DNA of 64,000 nucleotides from an uncultured Desulfovibrio sp. (GCF_910584445.1 NZ_CAJUBO010000002.1:145296-209295); one strand, 5' to 3'. Counted from the stretch's first letter, positions 16,240 to 25,540 are shown. The notes: a model not told the origin generated them from the letters alone. A program made the numbers and translations.

Positions 16240-17382
16240 TCAGCGTTCGAAGCGCTTGGGGCAGCCCAGACAGGCCGCGTCCGGCGCATTCCGGACCAGG
16301 GCCGCGCGAAAGTCCGCAAATTCCGGCTTGTTCCAGATCCGCCAGGGGGCCTCGGCCCGTACATCGCCAAAGACCCTGCGCCGTCCGTCTCCGCGTGATA
16401 CGGCGTCCACGTCCCCCTGTGCGGGCGCCGGGGGCGCGTTGTCCGGCACATTGAGGTAGACGCAGGGGGAGAGCCTACCGTCCGCATCCACATAGCAGCT
16501 CCGGGCGACATTCTCGCGGCAGCCGCCGGCATCGGCCACGGCATCGGCGCCGGGCAGCGCGAAATGGATGATGCGTCCCCGTGTCTCGGCCTCGGCGGCA
16601 ACGGTTTCCAGAAGGTCGCGCGCGGCGACGAGCTTTTCCGTTTCCTGCGGCGCGAAGGCCAGATGCGCCTGATCGGGCAGCGCCAGATAGTCCAGCGTGC
16701 TCACCACGGTCATTTCCACATCCAGCTCGTCCATGAGCGCCGGCAGGCGGCGCACGGCATCCATCCTGTCGGCAAGCAGCAGGTAGGCGAAGTGGATCTC
16801 CAGCGGCTCTCCGTCAGGGGGCTGGCCCGTTTCCCGTATGGCGGCGCGCAGCAGGCGCACGCTTTCGCGGACACGCGCGAAGGGAACGCCGGCGCGCGCG
16901 TCATTGGTGGTCTCGTCCGTGCCCACCAGTGAAAACGCCAGCAGGTCCATACCGCTTTCCGCCAGTCTGCGCGCCAGCGCGGCATCCATCCGCAGGCCGC
17001 AGGAGGTGCTGGAAACGGCGCAGCCGGCACGGCGCGCCAGCGCCACATAGTCGAGAAATCGCGGATGGAGGAGCGGCTCGCCCCAGCCCTGGAGGTGCGC
17101 GCGCTGCGCGCCGCGCAAAAGCGGCCAGAGCGCGGCGAAGACGGCGTCCGGCATATGGCGGCCACGCCAGGTGGCGGCGGCCGTGGTATGCGGGCAATAG
17201 ACGCAGCGGCCGGAACAGAGTGACGTCACTTCCACCTGAAGGCAGTCCAGCGGCCGTTGCGCGCCCAAAAGGGCCTCGCGCAGCCGCTCCAGAAAGCCGG
17301 GTGCCCGGAAGGCCGGGTCAGCCAACGGGTCGCGGAGATCCGCGCCGTCGGCGTGCGGCGCTTCAGTACCGGTTTCGCGCAT
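16240..17382 (-). CDS. Radical SAM/SPASM-type enzyme
   Basis: 380 aa. The radical SAM cluster motif is C56xxxC60xxC63 (CSGRCVYC), followed by GWGEPLLHP typical of the barrel. C-terminal cysteines at GGCRENVARSCYVDADGRL, SPCVYL and ACLGCPK fit the extra 4Fe-4S ligands of SPASM proteins (peptide- or protein-modifying rSAMs). It lies at the end of the run metY, GNAT-TraB, GNAT, this gene, with 15 bp to the upstream GNAT gene. SPASM enzymes often modify peptides, but no precursor peptide is seen. Alternative: a tungsten/molybdenum cofactor-type or heme-related rSAM; no evidence for it. Confidence 0.85.
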   Translation of the reverse strand: MRETGTEAPHADGADLRDPLADPAFRAPGFLERLREALLGAQRPLDCLQVEVTSLCSGRCVYCPHTTAAATWRGRHMPDAVFAALWPLLRGAQRAHLQGWGEPLLHPRFLDYVALARRAGCAVSSTSCGLRMDAALARRLAESGMDLLAFSLVGTDETTNDARAGVPFARVRESVRLLRAAIRETGQPPDGEPLEIHFAYLLLADRMDAVRRLPALMDELDVEMTVVSTLDYLALPDQAHLAFAPQETEKLVAARDLLETVAAEAETRGRIIHFALPGADAVADAGGCRENVARSCYVDADGRLSPCVYLNVPDNAPPAPAQGDVDAVSRGDGRRRVFGDVRAEAPWRIWNKPEFADFRAALVRNAPDAACLGCPKRFER

Positions 17383-17397
17383 GGCGCCCCCTTGCGT

Positions 17398-18273
17398 TCA
17401 GTGTCCGAAAATTCTGGAGAACCAGCCGCGCCGTTTTTCCGGCGTGGGGGTCCAGCTCGTTTCCACGCAGGGAAGAAAGGGCGTTGCCCCCCATTTTTTC
17501 TTGAAAAAGCTTACGCCCGCGCCCATGCCAAGGCCCAGATTGAGCAGGCCGTGGCCGCGGGCCTCCCCTTCGGCCGCAAGCGCGGCAAGAAGCGCGTCCG
17601 CCGTTCCGGGAGGAGCGGCGGGCGAACGGAAGGCAAACATGTAAAAGGCCGTGGTGAACGAGGAATAGTCGCCGATGGCGCAGGCCAGCAGACGCCCCCC
17701 CGCATCGCGCGCCGAAAAGAGGCGCGCCCCGGGCGCGGCGGCGAGATAGTCGCCCAGCCTGTTGAAGATATGGATGCTTCCCGCATCCAGCGCCTCGCCC
17801 TTTTTCCGGATGAAGGCCGCGGCCAGGGCGGCATGTTCCCCCGTCCAGGAACCGGCGCCGCCGTTCTGCTCAATGACCGTTTCGCGGGCCGTGCGGCGCA
17901 GCAGGTTGCGGAGTTTCACGCCCGGACGCCCGCCGGGAAGGACAAGCGGCAACGGCAGCGACCAATAGGCGTCTTCAGAGCATTCTGCATCCGCCGGGGC
18001 CGCGCCCGGCCGGATGGCGGCAATGGTCGTGAGGCGCTCCAGACCCGGCAGCGTCAGGGCCTCCGCCACGGCGGCGTCAACGGAAGCGGCGTCGGTGGGC
18101 TTCCCCGCGGGATAGGCCACGAGCACCGCGTGACCGCCCCCGTGATGGAGCGCGCACCCCGCGCAGAGGCGGCTCTCCAGCCCGGAAACGGCGCGCACAT
18201 ACGGAAGAAGCTGGTCAGGCGTCAGTGCCGCTGCCGTGATCTGCGTCAGAGGCGAAAACGTGCCGTCTACCAT
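17398..18273 (-). CDS. FemAB/BioF2-like GNAT-fold protein
   Basis: 291 aa. The C-terminal half has the pattern of the Acetyltransf_6 (FemAB-like) fold: LFSARDAGGRLLACAIGDYS, then LLNLGLGMGAGVSFFKKKWG, the FemAB family's KKKWG ending. No membrane span. It is paralogous to the N-terminal half of the upstream gene (which has LGLGVNEGILRFKRKWG) and overlaps it by 7 bp. Likely transfers an amino-acyl or acyl group; substrate unknown. It precedes the radical SAM gene. Confidence 0.75.
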   Translation of the reverse strand: MVDGTFSPLTQITAAALTPDQLLPYVRAVSGLESRLCAGCALHHGGGHAVLVAYPAGKPTDAASVDAAVAEALTLPGLERLTTIAAIRPGAAPADAECSEDAYWSLPLPLVLPGGRPGVKLRNLLRRTARETVIEQNGGAGSWTGEHAALAAAFIRKKGEALDAGSIHIFNRLGDYLAAAPGARLFSARDAGGRLLACAIGDYSSFTTAFYMFAFRSPAAPPGTADALLAALAAEGEARGHGLLNLGLGMGAGVSFFKKKWGATPFLPCVETSWTPTPEKRRGWFSRIFGH

Positions 18274-20135
18274 GCCACATCCTCCCCGCTCTGTCGGAAC
18301 CGCCGCAGCCGAAGCCTGAGCGCGGGCAGCAGCCCGAACGGCGCCTGGCGCACGCTGAAGCCGTCCTCCATGAGCATATGCCGCAGATTGATCATGTGCG
18401 CGGACCCCACGAAGACCGCGCAGCGGCCTTCTTCAAGGTAGGGACGCATGCGTTCCCGGAAGCGCTGATCCCGGCGGCTGATGACATATTCCGTGCGGGT
18501 GGGGAATTCCGCGCTGGAACCCATCATGCCTTCAAGGTCGCCCGCAAGATAGGCGCGCATGTTTTGGCGCGAAAGCGCCTTCCAGCCGCCGCAGGCGCGG
18601 AAAAACCGCACAACGCGCTCCGGCGGGAGGGAGCCGAGGGAATCCAGTTGCTCCTCAAGGCTTTCCATGCCCACCACATTCTTGCCCATGGCGTGCGCCA
18701 CGCGCCAGGCCTCCATATCCACGGACTCGCGCCAGCCCTGCCGTTCCAGAAAGGCTGTCCAGAGGCTGAAAAAGGCGCACCAGGGCCGCGCGTTGGCAAG
18801 GAACCAGCGCACATCGACCTTGCGCGCGCTCTCAAGGCCCAGGGCGCGGGCAAGGATCCCCTCAGGCCCGCGCACCACGCGTTCCAGACGGCAGATCTCC
18901 GCTTCCTCCAGCATGTCCAGGATGGGCGTTGCGCCGGGAAGCGGCGTGCGGCCCGCGCGGTCCACATCCGCCATGAATCCCTCGTCCAGCGGACCTTCGA
19001 AGAGCACATGATCCACCTCGCGGAACAGACGGCGGAACGACGGTTCGAAGGAATGGCAGAAAAAGTGCGCGGTGCCGCCCACCCATGAGGTCCTGCCGTC
19101 CTTTTCCACCCGCCAGAGCATGGCAAAGGGGCGGCTGCGCGGCCTGTCGTCAATGATCTTCGGGGCTTCCGCCGGTGCGCGGAGAAAGGCCAGCGCCAGG
19201 TCCCGGATGACGTTGCCATCATCCGCGGCGGAGCTTCCGTCGCCCCGGGCTGCGGACGACCCGCGGCGGGATGTTTCCGTCCACTGGGCCATGAGATAGG
19301 GAAAGGACGGCCGCGCGCCCCACTTGCGCTTGAAGCGCAGGATGCCCTCATTGACGCCCAGGCCGAGATGGAGGAAACGCTTGCCCGCCTGCCGCGCCCG
19401 CTCAAGCATGGCGGCGAACAGCAGGTCCGAGGCATGCGGGACGGCGTGCGAACGGGAATGCGCGCCAAGCACATAGCTGACGAAGTTTTCCGGCGCGTAG
19501 TCCAGAAGCAGGCAGGCCGCGAGGCGTCCTTCCCCGTCCCGCGCGTCGAGCAGCCGCAGGGAGCCGCCGGCTTCCGCCAGCGCCTCCGGAGTGCGCGCAT
19601 AGAGCGCGGCCACATGGGGGGCCATGCTCCCGGCCTCGCCGCGCTGGACGCGGCCGAGAAATTCGGCCCAGAGCCGGCGGTGCTCCGGCGTGAAGACCGT
19701 GCCCTCCGTCACGCGCAACTGTGCCGCCGCTCTGGCGACCGGCCCGCGCAGCCGTTGCGGCGGGTCCGCACTGGCGGGGAGGACATGGTAGCGGTCCCTG
19801 TCCACGATATGCGCGGCCAGTCGGGACGGCAGTGACGGGCCGATGGCCCAGCACGCCGTGGCGCCCGTGCGGTCAAGAGCTTCTTCAAGTGATGCTTCAA
19901 AGGTCGTGTCGGCGTAGCGCCCCTCCAGAGGATAGGCCACGGCCATGAGCCAGTCCTCGGCGGCGAGGAAGAAATAGGGTCCGATGCAGAAGGGCGCGCC
20001 CCCGGAGAGCGCGGTCATGAGCGGCAGGGAGTGCTCGGGCACGCGGGCGAGGGCGCGCAGGCGCGCGCGCATGTCCGTGCCCTCGGCATCCATGGGCGCG
20101 GAGGGCTGTCGCCGGGGCGTGGCTCGCTCCGGCAT
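18267..20135 (-). CDS. FemAB-like GNAT fused to a TraB/GumN domain, 622 aa
   Basis: Residues about 1-300 are a FemAB/Acetyltransf_6 fold ending LGLGVNEGILRFKRKWG; residues about 330-620 are a TraB/GumN domain with WVGGTAHFFCHSF and VFVGSAHMINLRHML, the two conserved blocks of that family. TraB/GumN proteins have been proposed to be erythromycin-esterase or peptidase-like; their chemistry is not settled. The ATG at 20135 lies 2 bp after the metY stop with no clear Shine-Dalgarno; an ATG at 20072 has GAGG 8 bases before it and may be the real start. Overlaps the downstream GNAT gene by 7 bp. Confidence 0.8.
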   Translation of the reverse strand: MPERATPRRQPSAPMDAEGTDMRARLRALARVPEHSLPLMTALSGGAPFCIGPYFFLAAEDWLMAVAYPLEGRYADTTFEASLEEALDRTGATACWAIGPSLPSRLAAHIVDRDRYHVLPASADPPQRLRGPVARAAAQLRVTEGTVFTPEHRRLWAEFLGRVQRGEAGSMAPHVAALYARTPEALAEAGGSLRLLDARDGEGRLAACLLLDYAPENFVSYVLGAHSRSHAVPHASDLLFAAMLERARQAGKRFLHLGLGVNEGILRFKRKWGARPSFPYLMAQWTETSRRGSSAARGDGSSAADDGNVIRDLALAFLRAPAEAPKIIDDRPRSRPFAMLWRVEKDGRTSWVGGTAHFFCHSFEPSFRRLFREVDHVLFEGPLDEGFMADVDRAGRTPLPGATPILDMLEEAEICRLERVVRGPEGILARALGLESARKVDVRWFLANARPWCAFFSLWTAFLERQGWRESVDMEAWRVAHAMGKNVVGMESLEEQLDSLGSLPPERVVRFFRACGGWKALSRQNMRAYLAGDLEGMMGSSAEFPTRTEYVISRRDQRFRERMRPYLEEGRCAVFVGSAHMINLRHMLMEDGFSVRQAPFGLLPALRLRLRRFRQSGEDVAW

Positions 20136-20137
20136 GG

Positions 20138-21403
20138 CTAGGCGGCGTCCATGGCGCGTTGGAGGTCGGCGAGGATGTCGTCCCAGGCTTCAAGCCCGAC
20201 GGAAAGCCGCACCATGCCCGGCGTGATGCCCGCCGCCGCCAGTTGCGCGTCCGAAAGCTGGCGGTGGGTGGAGCTGGCGGGGTGCAGGACGGATGTCCTG
20301 ATATCGGCCACATGCGTTTCCAGCGAGATGAGCCTGAGCGCGTCGATGAAACGCGCGCCAGCGTCGCGGCCGCCCTTGAACGAGAAGGAAACCACGCCGC
20401 TTGCGCCGTCAGGCAGATACTTTTCCGCCAGCGCGGCATAGGGATCACCGGAAAGACGCGGATAGCGGACCCATTCCACCTTGTCTTGCGCCGCGAGCCA
20501 GCGGGCGGCGGCTTCGGCGTTTTCGCAGTGGCGCCGCATGCGCAGGGGCAGCGTTTCGAGACCCAGATTGGTGTAGAACGCGCCCTGGGCGGTCTGGCAG
20601 CAGCCCATATCGCGCATGAGCTGGACGCGCGCCTTGGCGATATAGGCCGCGCGCCCGAAGGCATCGGCATAGACAAGGCCGTGATAGGAGGGGTCCGGCT
20701 CGGTAAATTCCGGAAACGCGCCCGAACGCCAGTCGAAATTGCCGCTGTCCACGATGGCGCCGCCGAGCTGGACGGCGTGGCCGTCCATGTACTTGGTGGT
20801 GGAGTGGATGACGATGTCGGCGCCGAAGGCCATGGGGCGGCAGAGGACGGGGGTGGCGAAGGTATTGTCCACCAGAAGCGGCAGGCCGCGCGCATGCGCG
20901 AGGCGGGCGAACCGCTCGATATCCAGCACGCTCAGGGCCGGATTGGCGAGGGTCTCGCCATAGACAAGGCGCGTGGTGGGGCGAAAGGCGCGCGCGAGTT
21001 CTTCATCGGAGGCATCCTGGTCCACAAACGTGGTCTCGATGCCGAAACGGCGAAGCGTCACGTCGAAAAGATTGTGCGTTCCCCCGTAAATGCTCGCGGC
21101 GCTGACGATATGATCCCCGCAGCGCGCGAGGTTGAGCGCGGCAAGCAGGACGGCCGCCTGGCCCGAGGAGGTGCAGAGCGCGCCCACGCCGCCCTCGAGC
21201 GCGGCGATTTTTTTCTCCACTGCGTCCACGGTGGGATTGCCGATGCGGGAATAAAAAAAGCCCGTTTCCTCCAGATCGAAAAGCCGGGCCACTTCGGCGG
21301 TGGAATCATAGGTGAAGGTCGTGCTCTGGACAACGGGAAGAACACGCGGTTCCCCGTTTTTCGGGGTATAACCGGCGTGGAGACACTGGGTTTCCGTTTT
21401 CAT
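20138..21403 (-). CDS. metY: O-acetylhomoserine aminocarboxypropyltransferase (sulfhydrylase)
   Basis: 421-aa PLP enzyme of the Cys/Met metabolism family that makes homocysteine from O-acetylhomoserine and sulfide. The PLP lysine is in STTKYMDGH, the substrate loop VVQSTTFTYDSTAEVARLF and the GNPT and SGQAA blocks are present. Start at 21403 with GGAG just upstream. A long form (421 aa, as in MetY rather than 380-aa MetB/C) supports the assignment. First gene of the run continuing with the GNAT-TraB fusion. In a sulfide producer direct sulfhydrylation is the sensible route. Confidence 0.93.
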   Translation of the reverse strand: MKTETQCLHAGYTPKNGEPRVLPVVQSTTFTYDSTAEVARLFDLEETGFFYSRIGNPTVDAVEKKIAALEGGVGALCTSSGQAAVLLAALNLARCGDHIVSAASIYGGTHNLFDVTLRRFGIETTFVDQDASDEELARAFRPTTRLVYGETLANPALSVLDIERFARLAHARGLPLLVDNTFATPVLCRPMAFGADIVIHSTTKYMDGHAVQLGGAIVDSGNFDWRSGAFPEFTEPDPSYHGLVYADAFGRAAYIAKARVQLMRDMGCCQTAQGAFYTNLGLETLPLRMRRHCENAEAAARWLAAQDKVEWVRYPRLSGDPYAALAEKYLPDGASGVVSFSFKGGRDAGARFIDALRLISLETHVADIRTSVLHPASSTHRQLSDAQLAAAGITPGMVRLSVGLEAWDDILADLQRAMDAA

Positions 21404-21669
21404 GACTGCTCCGGAATTCTTGTGCGGAACGCGGGCCGGGGACGCCTGCGGCGACCGCCCAACGGGCGCTGGAAGCCGGCGACGGCAGCGGCAACCGGGG
21501 TGGCAGCCCGCAAAATATCCCAGGGTGGCCCGCAAGACAAGACGCGCGGAGCCGCCGGCGACGGAGTGCCGTGATGCTGGACGGCACGGGGCGAACAGGA
21601 TATATGTCCGGGATTCCAGAACAGTACCGTCCCGGAAGGACCCGGGGCGGCAACGCGCAGGAAACCTTC

Positions 21670-23517
21670 ATGAGCATCATCCACCACGCGGGCGGCGATC
21701 GCCCCCTTTCGCTTCAGGAAACAGAACAGCCGCGCCTGTTCCGCGACCTCTTCCCCTACACGAGCATTTGCCGCACCTCCTTTGACGAGGTGCTCCTTGC
21801 GCCGCGTCCGGCAGCGCAGATGCGTATTACGGACACGACCTTCCGCGACGGCCAGCAGGCGCGTCCCCCCTATACCGTGCGCCAGGTCGCGCGGATGTTC
21901 GACTTTCTCCACCGGCTGGGCGGAAAGACCGGGCTTATTGCGGCGTCGGAGTTTTTTCTGTACTCCCCGCGTGACCGCAAATGTGTGGAGGTGTGCCGCG
22001 CGCGCGGCTACCGCTTCCCCCGCGTCACGGCCTGGATACGGGCAAATCGCGACGATCTCAAGCTCGCGCGGGACATGGAATTCGACGAGACCGGCATGCT
22101 CACCAGCGTTTCGGACTACCACATCTTCCTCAAGCTCGGGAAGACACGGCGGCAGGCCATGGAAATGTACACGGAGCTTGCCTCCCAGGCGCTGGAATGG
22201 GGCATCATTCCGCGCTGCCACTTTGAGGATGTCACCCGCGCGGACATCTACGGCTTTTGCCTGCCGCTGGCGCAGCGGCTCATGGAGCTTTCGCGCCAGA
22301 GCGGCATGCCCGTCAAGATCCGCCTCTGCGACACCATGGGCTATGGCGTGCCGTGGCCCGGCGCGGCGTTGCCCCGTTCGGTGCAGCGCATCGTGCGGGC
22401 GTTTACCGACGAGGCCGGCGTTCCCGGCGAATGGCTGGAGTGGCACGGTCACAATGATTTCCATATGGCCCTCGCCAATGGCGTCACGGCCTGGCTCTAT
22501 GGCTGCGGCGCCGTGAACAGCACGCTTTTCGGCTTTGGCGAACGCACGGGCAATACGCCGCTGGAAGCCCTGCTTATCGAGTATATCTCCCTCACGGGCG
22601 ACGACGCCGCCGCGGACACCACGGTACTCAGCGAAGTGGCGGACTTTTTCGAACGCGAGCTTGAGTACCGCATCCCGCCCAACTATCCCTTTGTGGGGCG
22701 CGATTTCAATGCCACCAGCGCGGGCGTCCATGCCGACGGCCTGGCGAAGAACGAGGAGATCTACAATATCTTCGACACGAAGCGCCTGCTCGGGCGCCCG
22801 GTGCCCATCATCGTCACGGACAAGACGGGCCGTTCGGGCGTGGCCTACTGGATCAACACGAGTCTCGATCTTCCCCGGGAGCGCCAGGTCTCCAAGAAGC
22901 ATCCCGCCGTGGGCAGGATCTACGACGCCATCATGGCCCTCTATGCGGACAGCGGCCGCACGACGAGCCTTTCCCACGAGGAGATGGAATCCCTCGTGCA
23001 GCAGCACATGCCCGAGCTTTTTGCCACCGAGTTCGACCGCATGAAGAAGCTCGCCGGCGAACTGGCGGCCCACCTCATCCTCCGGCTGGCGCGCAGCGCT
23101 GTCCTGAGCCGGCTGGATGCCGAAGCCTGCGCCGCGCTGAACGCCTTTGTGGGCGAATATCCCTTCATCCAGTTCTGCTGCCTCACGGATGCGGAGGGGC
23201 GGATGCGCTGTTCCGCCATTGCGGACTCGGAATACGCCGCCAGCTACTCGGCCCTCCACGCCGGTTACGATTTTTCCGAACGCGAATGGTTCAAGATGCC
23301 CATGCAGACCGGTGACCTCCATATCATGGATGTGTACCAGTCCCACTTCACGTCCAAGCTCGTCATCACCGTTTCCTGCGCGGTTACGGATGAGAATGAC
23401 AGGATCGTGGGCGTGCTCAGCGGCGATATCCAGCTGGAGCAGCTGCTCAAGCGCGCCCGCGCGCTCCGGCTCGAGGTGGTCGGAGGCGAGGACGGCGAAG
23501 ATACGGCCAACGACTAG
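21670..23517 (+). CDS. Re-citrate synthase-like enzyme with Cache-like C-terminal domain
   Basis: 615 aa. The N-terminal barrel is of the isopropylmalate/homocitrate synthase superfamily: DTTFRDGQQ at 55-63, and the metal-binding HGHNDFH further in. The alpha-IPMS regulatory domain is replaced: the last 110 residues (FIQFCCLTDAEGRMRCSAIA to VYQSHFTSKLVITVSCAV) resemble a single Cache/PDC-like sensor domain. It precedes icd, lysE and an aconitase-family gene, so it most likely makes citrate from oxaloacetate and acetyl-CoA with Re stereospecificity, as known from Clostridium kluyveri and proposed for Desulfovibrio. ATG 21670 follows AGGA. A homocitrate or other acyl-transfer role is less likely but not excluded. 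Confidence 0.85.
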   Translation: MSIIHHAGGDRPLSLQETEQPRLFRDLFPYTSICRTSFDEVLLAPRPAAQMRITDTTFRDGQQARPPYTVRQVARMFDFLHRLGGKTGLIAASEFFLYSPRDRKCVEVCRARGYRFPRVTAWIRANRDDLKLARDMEFDETGMLTSVSDYHIFLKLGKTRRQAMEMYTELASQALEWGIIPRCHFEDVTRADIYGFCLPLAQRLMELSRQSGMPVKIRLCDTMGYGVPWPGAALPRSVQRIVRAFTDEAGVPGEWLEWHGHNDFHMALANGVTAWLYGCGAVNSTLFGFGERTGNTPLEALLIEYISLTGDDAAADTTVLSEVADFFERELEYRIPPNYPFVGRDFNATSAGVHADGLAKNEEIYNIFDTKRLLGRPVPIIVTDKTGRSGVAYWINTSLDLPRERQVSKKHPAVGRIYDAIMALYADSGRTTSLSHEEMESLVQQHMPELFATEFDRMKKLAGELAAHLILRLARSAVLSRLDAEACAALNAFVGEYPFIQFCCLTDAEGRMRCSAIADSEYAASYSALHAGYDFSEREWFKMPMQTGDLHIMDVYQSHFTSKLVITVSCAVTDENDRIVGVLSGDIQLEQLLKRARALRLEVVGGEDGEDTAND

Positions 23518-23651
23518 AGCGTTTTCGCAAGGAAATTGCGGAAACGCTCTGGCGGATGCGGAAGCAGACGCCCGCGCCGTACTAAGGCGGAAAACCACGC
23601 TTTTCCTCCGGAATGGAGGCAGCGAAACCTGAGGAAAATGCTCTGAGACCC
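23516..23651. repeat. Intergenic repeat copy A
   Basis: Starts with an inverted repeat at 23516-23550 (AGAGCGTTTTCGCA and near-complement, one mismatch), directly overlapping the preceding stop codon, and continues with GGCGGAAAACCACGCTTTTCCTCC and GGAGGCAGCGAAACCTGAGG. The same units occur at 28125, 40921, 42354 and 53393 in other orders. Confidence 0.7.
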
Positions 23652-23684
23652 CCAACGGGCCGTGAGGCTCTGGAGAAAAACGTC

Positions 23685-24824
23685 ATGCGCAAGACTCTCT
23701 ACTGGATCGAAGGCGACGGCATCGGGCCGGAAATCTGGCGCGCGGCACGGCCGGTGATCGACGCCGCCCTGGCAGCGGAATCCGACCTGCGGCTCGACTG
23801 GCGGGAACTTCTCGCCGGGGAAAAAGCCCGCGCGGCAGAGGGCACTCCCTTGCCCGAGAGCACGCTTGCGGCCCTGCGCGGCGCGGAAATCGCCATCAAG
23901 GGACCGTTGGGCACCCCCGTCGGCACGGGCATCCGCAGCCTCAACGTGGCCTTGCGCCAGGGACTCGATCTGTACGCCTGTATCCGTCCTGTACGGCATT
24001 TCGAGGGGCTGGAAACGCCGGTGAAGCACCCGGAACGGGTGGACATGGTCATCTTTCGGGAAAACACCGAAGATGTCTATGCCGGCGTGGAATTTGCCGC
24101 GAACACGCCCGAGGCGCGGAAACTTGCGGAGTTTCTTCGCGACAGCCTTGGCGTGACGCGCATCGCCGACGATGCCGCCATCGGCATCAAGCCCATGACG
24201 GAGTCCGGTTCCAAGCGGCTCGTGCGCCGCGCCCTGCGGTACGCCCTGGATACGGGCCGCCCCAGCCTGACCCTGGTCCACAAGGGCAATATCATGAAGT
24301 TCACCGAGGGCGCGTTCCGTCAGTGGGGCTATGATGTGGCGGCGGAAGAATTTGCGGACCTGACCTGTACCGAAAAAGACGCCGTTCCCGGCCGCCTTGT
24401 GGTCAAGGACCGCATCGCGGACGCCATGTTCCAGGAGGCGTTGCTCCGGCCCGAGGCATACAGCGTGCTCGCCACGCCCAATCTCAACGGCGACTATATT
24501 TCGGATGCGCTCGCGGCCCAGGTGGGCGGTCTCGGCCTTGCGCCGGGCGTGAACATGTCCGATTCCCTGGCGTTTTTCGAGGCCACGCATGGTACCGCTC
24601 CGGCCATTGCCGGCAAGGACAGGGCCAATCCCGGCAGTCTCATCCTGTGCGGCGCCATGCTCATGGAGCATCTGGGCGTTCCCGCCGCTGCGAAGCGCAT
24701 CCGCGCGGCGGTGGAAAAGGCCATTGCGGGCAAGGCCGTCACCGAGGATCTGGCCGCTCAGGTTCCGGGCAGCCGGGTGGTGGGCTGCCGCGAATTCGGA
24801 GAGATCATCGGCGAAAATCTCTAG
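23685..24824 (+). CDS. icd: Isocitrate dehydrogenase (isocitrate/isopropylmalate dehydrogenase family)
   Basis: 379 aa. Family motifs: GDGIGPEIWRAA, the substrate loop IRSLNVALRQGLDLYACIRPVR, MVIFRENTEDVYAGVEF, the metal/substrate segment NLNGDYISDALAAQVGGLG and HGTAPAIAGKDRANPGS. FRENTEDVYAG and the RSLNV substrate loop fit isocitrate rather than isopropylmalate. Start at 23685 with GGAG (a 24-codon longer frame lacks it). Belongs to the oxidative TCA branch here, converting isocitrate to 2-oxoglutarate for glutamate. Confidence 0.9.
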   Translation: MRKTLYWIEGDGIGPEIWRAARPVIDAALAAESDLRLDWRELLAGEKARAAEGTPLPESTLAALRGAEIAIKGPLGTPVGTGIRSLNVALRQGLDLYACIRPVRHFEGLETPVKHPERVDMVIFRENTEDVYAGVEFAANTPEARKLAEFLRDSLGVTRIADDAAIGIKPMTESGSKRLVRRALRYALDTGRPSLTLVHKGNIMKFTEGAFRQWGYDVAAEEFADLTCTEKDAVPGRLVVKDRIADAMFQEALLRPEAYSVLATPNLNGDYISDALAAQVGGLGLAPGVNMSDSLAFFEATHGTAPAIAGKDRANPGSLILCGAMLMEHLGVPAAAKRIRAAVEKAIAGKAVTEDLAAQVPGSRVVGCREFGEIIGENL

Positions 24825-24855
24825 AGCATTTTTCCGATTTCCGCGCGGGGGATGC

Positions 24856-25509
24856 ATGCTGCCGCTGGAAAATCTGCTTCTCATCGTTCCCACCCTGGCT
24901 CTGCTCGTCATTCTGCCCGGCCCGGACTTTGCGCTCGTGAGCCGGGTGGCCTTATTGGACGGAGCGTCCGCGGGGAAAGCCGCCGCCTGCGGCGTGGCCT
25001 TGGGCATGTGCATGCACACGGCGTTCGCCATTGCCGGGATTTCGGCCATTATCGCCACCTCGGCCTTGCTCTTCGCGCTGCTCAAATACCTGGGGGCGGC
25101 CTATCTTTGCTGGCTGGGCATCCAGGCATTTCGACAGAGTTCCATATCCACGGCAAAGGTGGAGATACATGCCGGTGTACAAGAGTCCCGGCGGCGCGCT
25201 CCCTTGCGCCGCGCGTTCAGGCAGGGGTTTCTTGCCAATGCCCTCAACCCCAAGGCCGTCCTGATTTTCCTTACCCTGCTGCCGCAGTTTATGGTGCAGG
25301 ATATTCCTCCCACGCTGCAACTGCTGGAAATGGGTACCATCAATGCCGTGCTCTGTCTCGTCTGGTTTTTGTTTCTCGCGCAGGTTCTGGGCCGCGCGCG
25401 CAGGGCGTTCGGGAATCCCCGTTTTCAACGCTGGTTGCACCGCCTGACGGGCACGGTCTTCCTGGCCTTCGGCATCAGGCTTGCCGCAGCCCAGGCAGAC
25501 CGGCTCTGA
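24856..25509 (+). CDS. LysE/RhtB-family amino-acid exporter
   Basis: 217 aa, six hydrophobic spans. The N-terminal LVILPGPDFALVSRVALLDG with the PGP motif is the LysE/RhtB hallmark; the C-terminal GTVFLAFGIRLA is typical. Sits between icd and the aconitase-family gene in the same direction, 32 bp after icd, so co-expression is likely; glutamate-derived or homoserine-like export would fit, but substrates of the family are variable. Confidence 0.85.
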   Translation: MLPLENLLLIVPTLALLVILPGPDFALVSRVALLDGASAGKAAACGVALGMCMHTAFAIAGISAIIATSALLFALLKYLGAAYLCWLGIQAFRQSSISTAKVEIHAGVQESRRRAPLRRAFRQGFLANALNPKAVLIFLTLLPQFMVQDIPPTLQLLEMGTINAVLCLVWFLFLAQVLGRARRAFGNPRFQRWLHRLTGTVFLAFGIRLAAAQADRL

Positions 25510-25540
25510 CGGTTCCATGATCCGTTAAAAGGAGATCTCC

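Noticed and set aside
21404..21600. Possible SAM-type riboswitch upstream of metY
   Set aside because: The region holds repeated GCCACCC-type words, but I cannot recover a known SAM riboswitch core or a clear expression platform.
21400..23655. 751-codon minus-strand open frame over the Re-citrate synthase gene
   Set aside because: Antisense to a gene with intact catalytic motifs; no recognisable domain and no ribosome-binding site.
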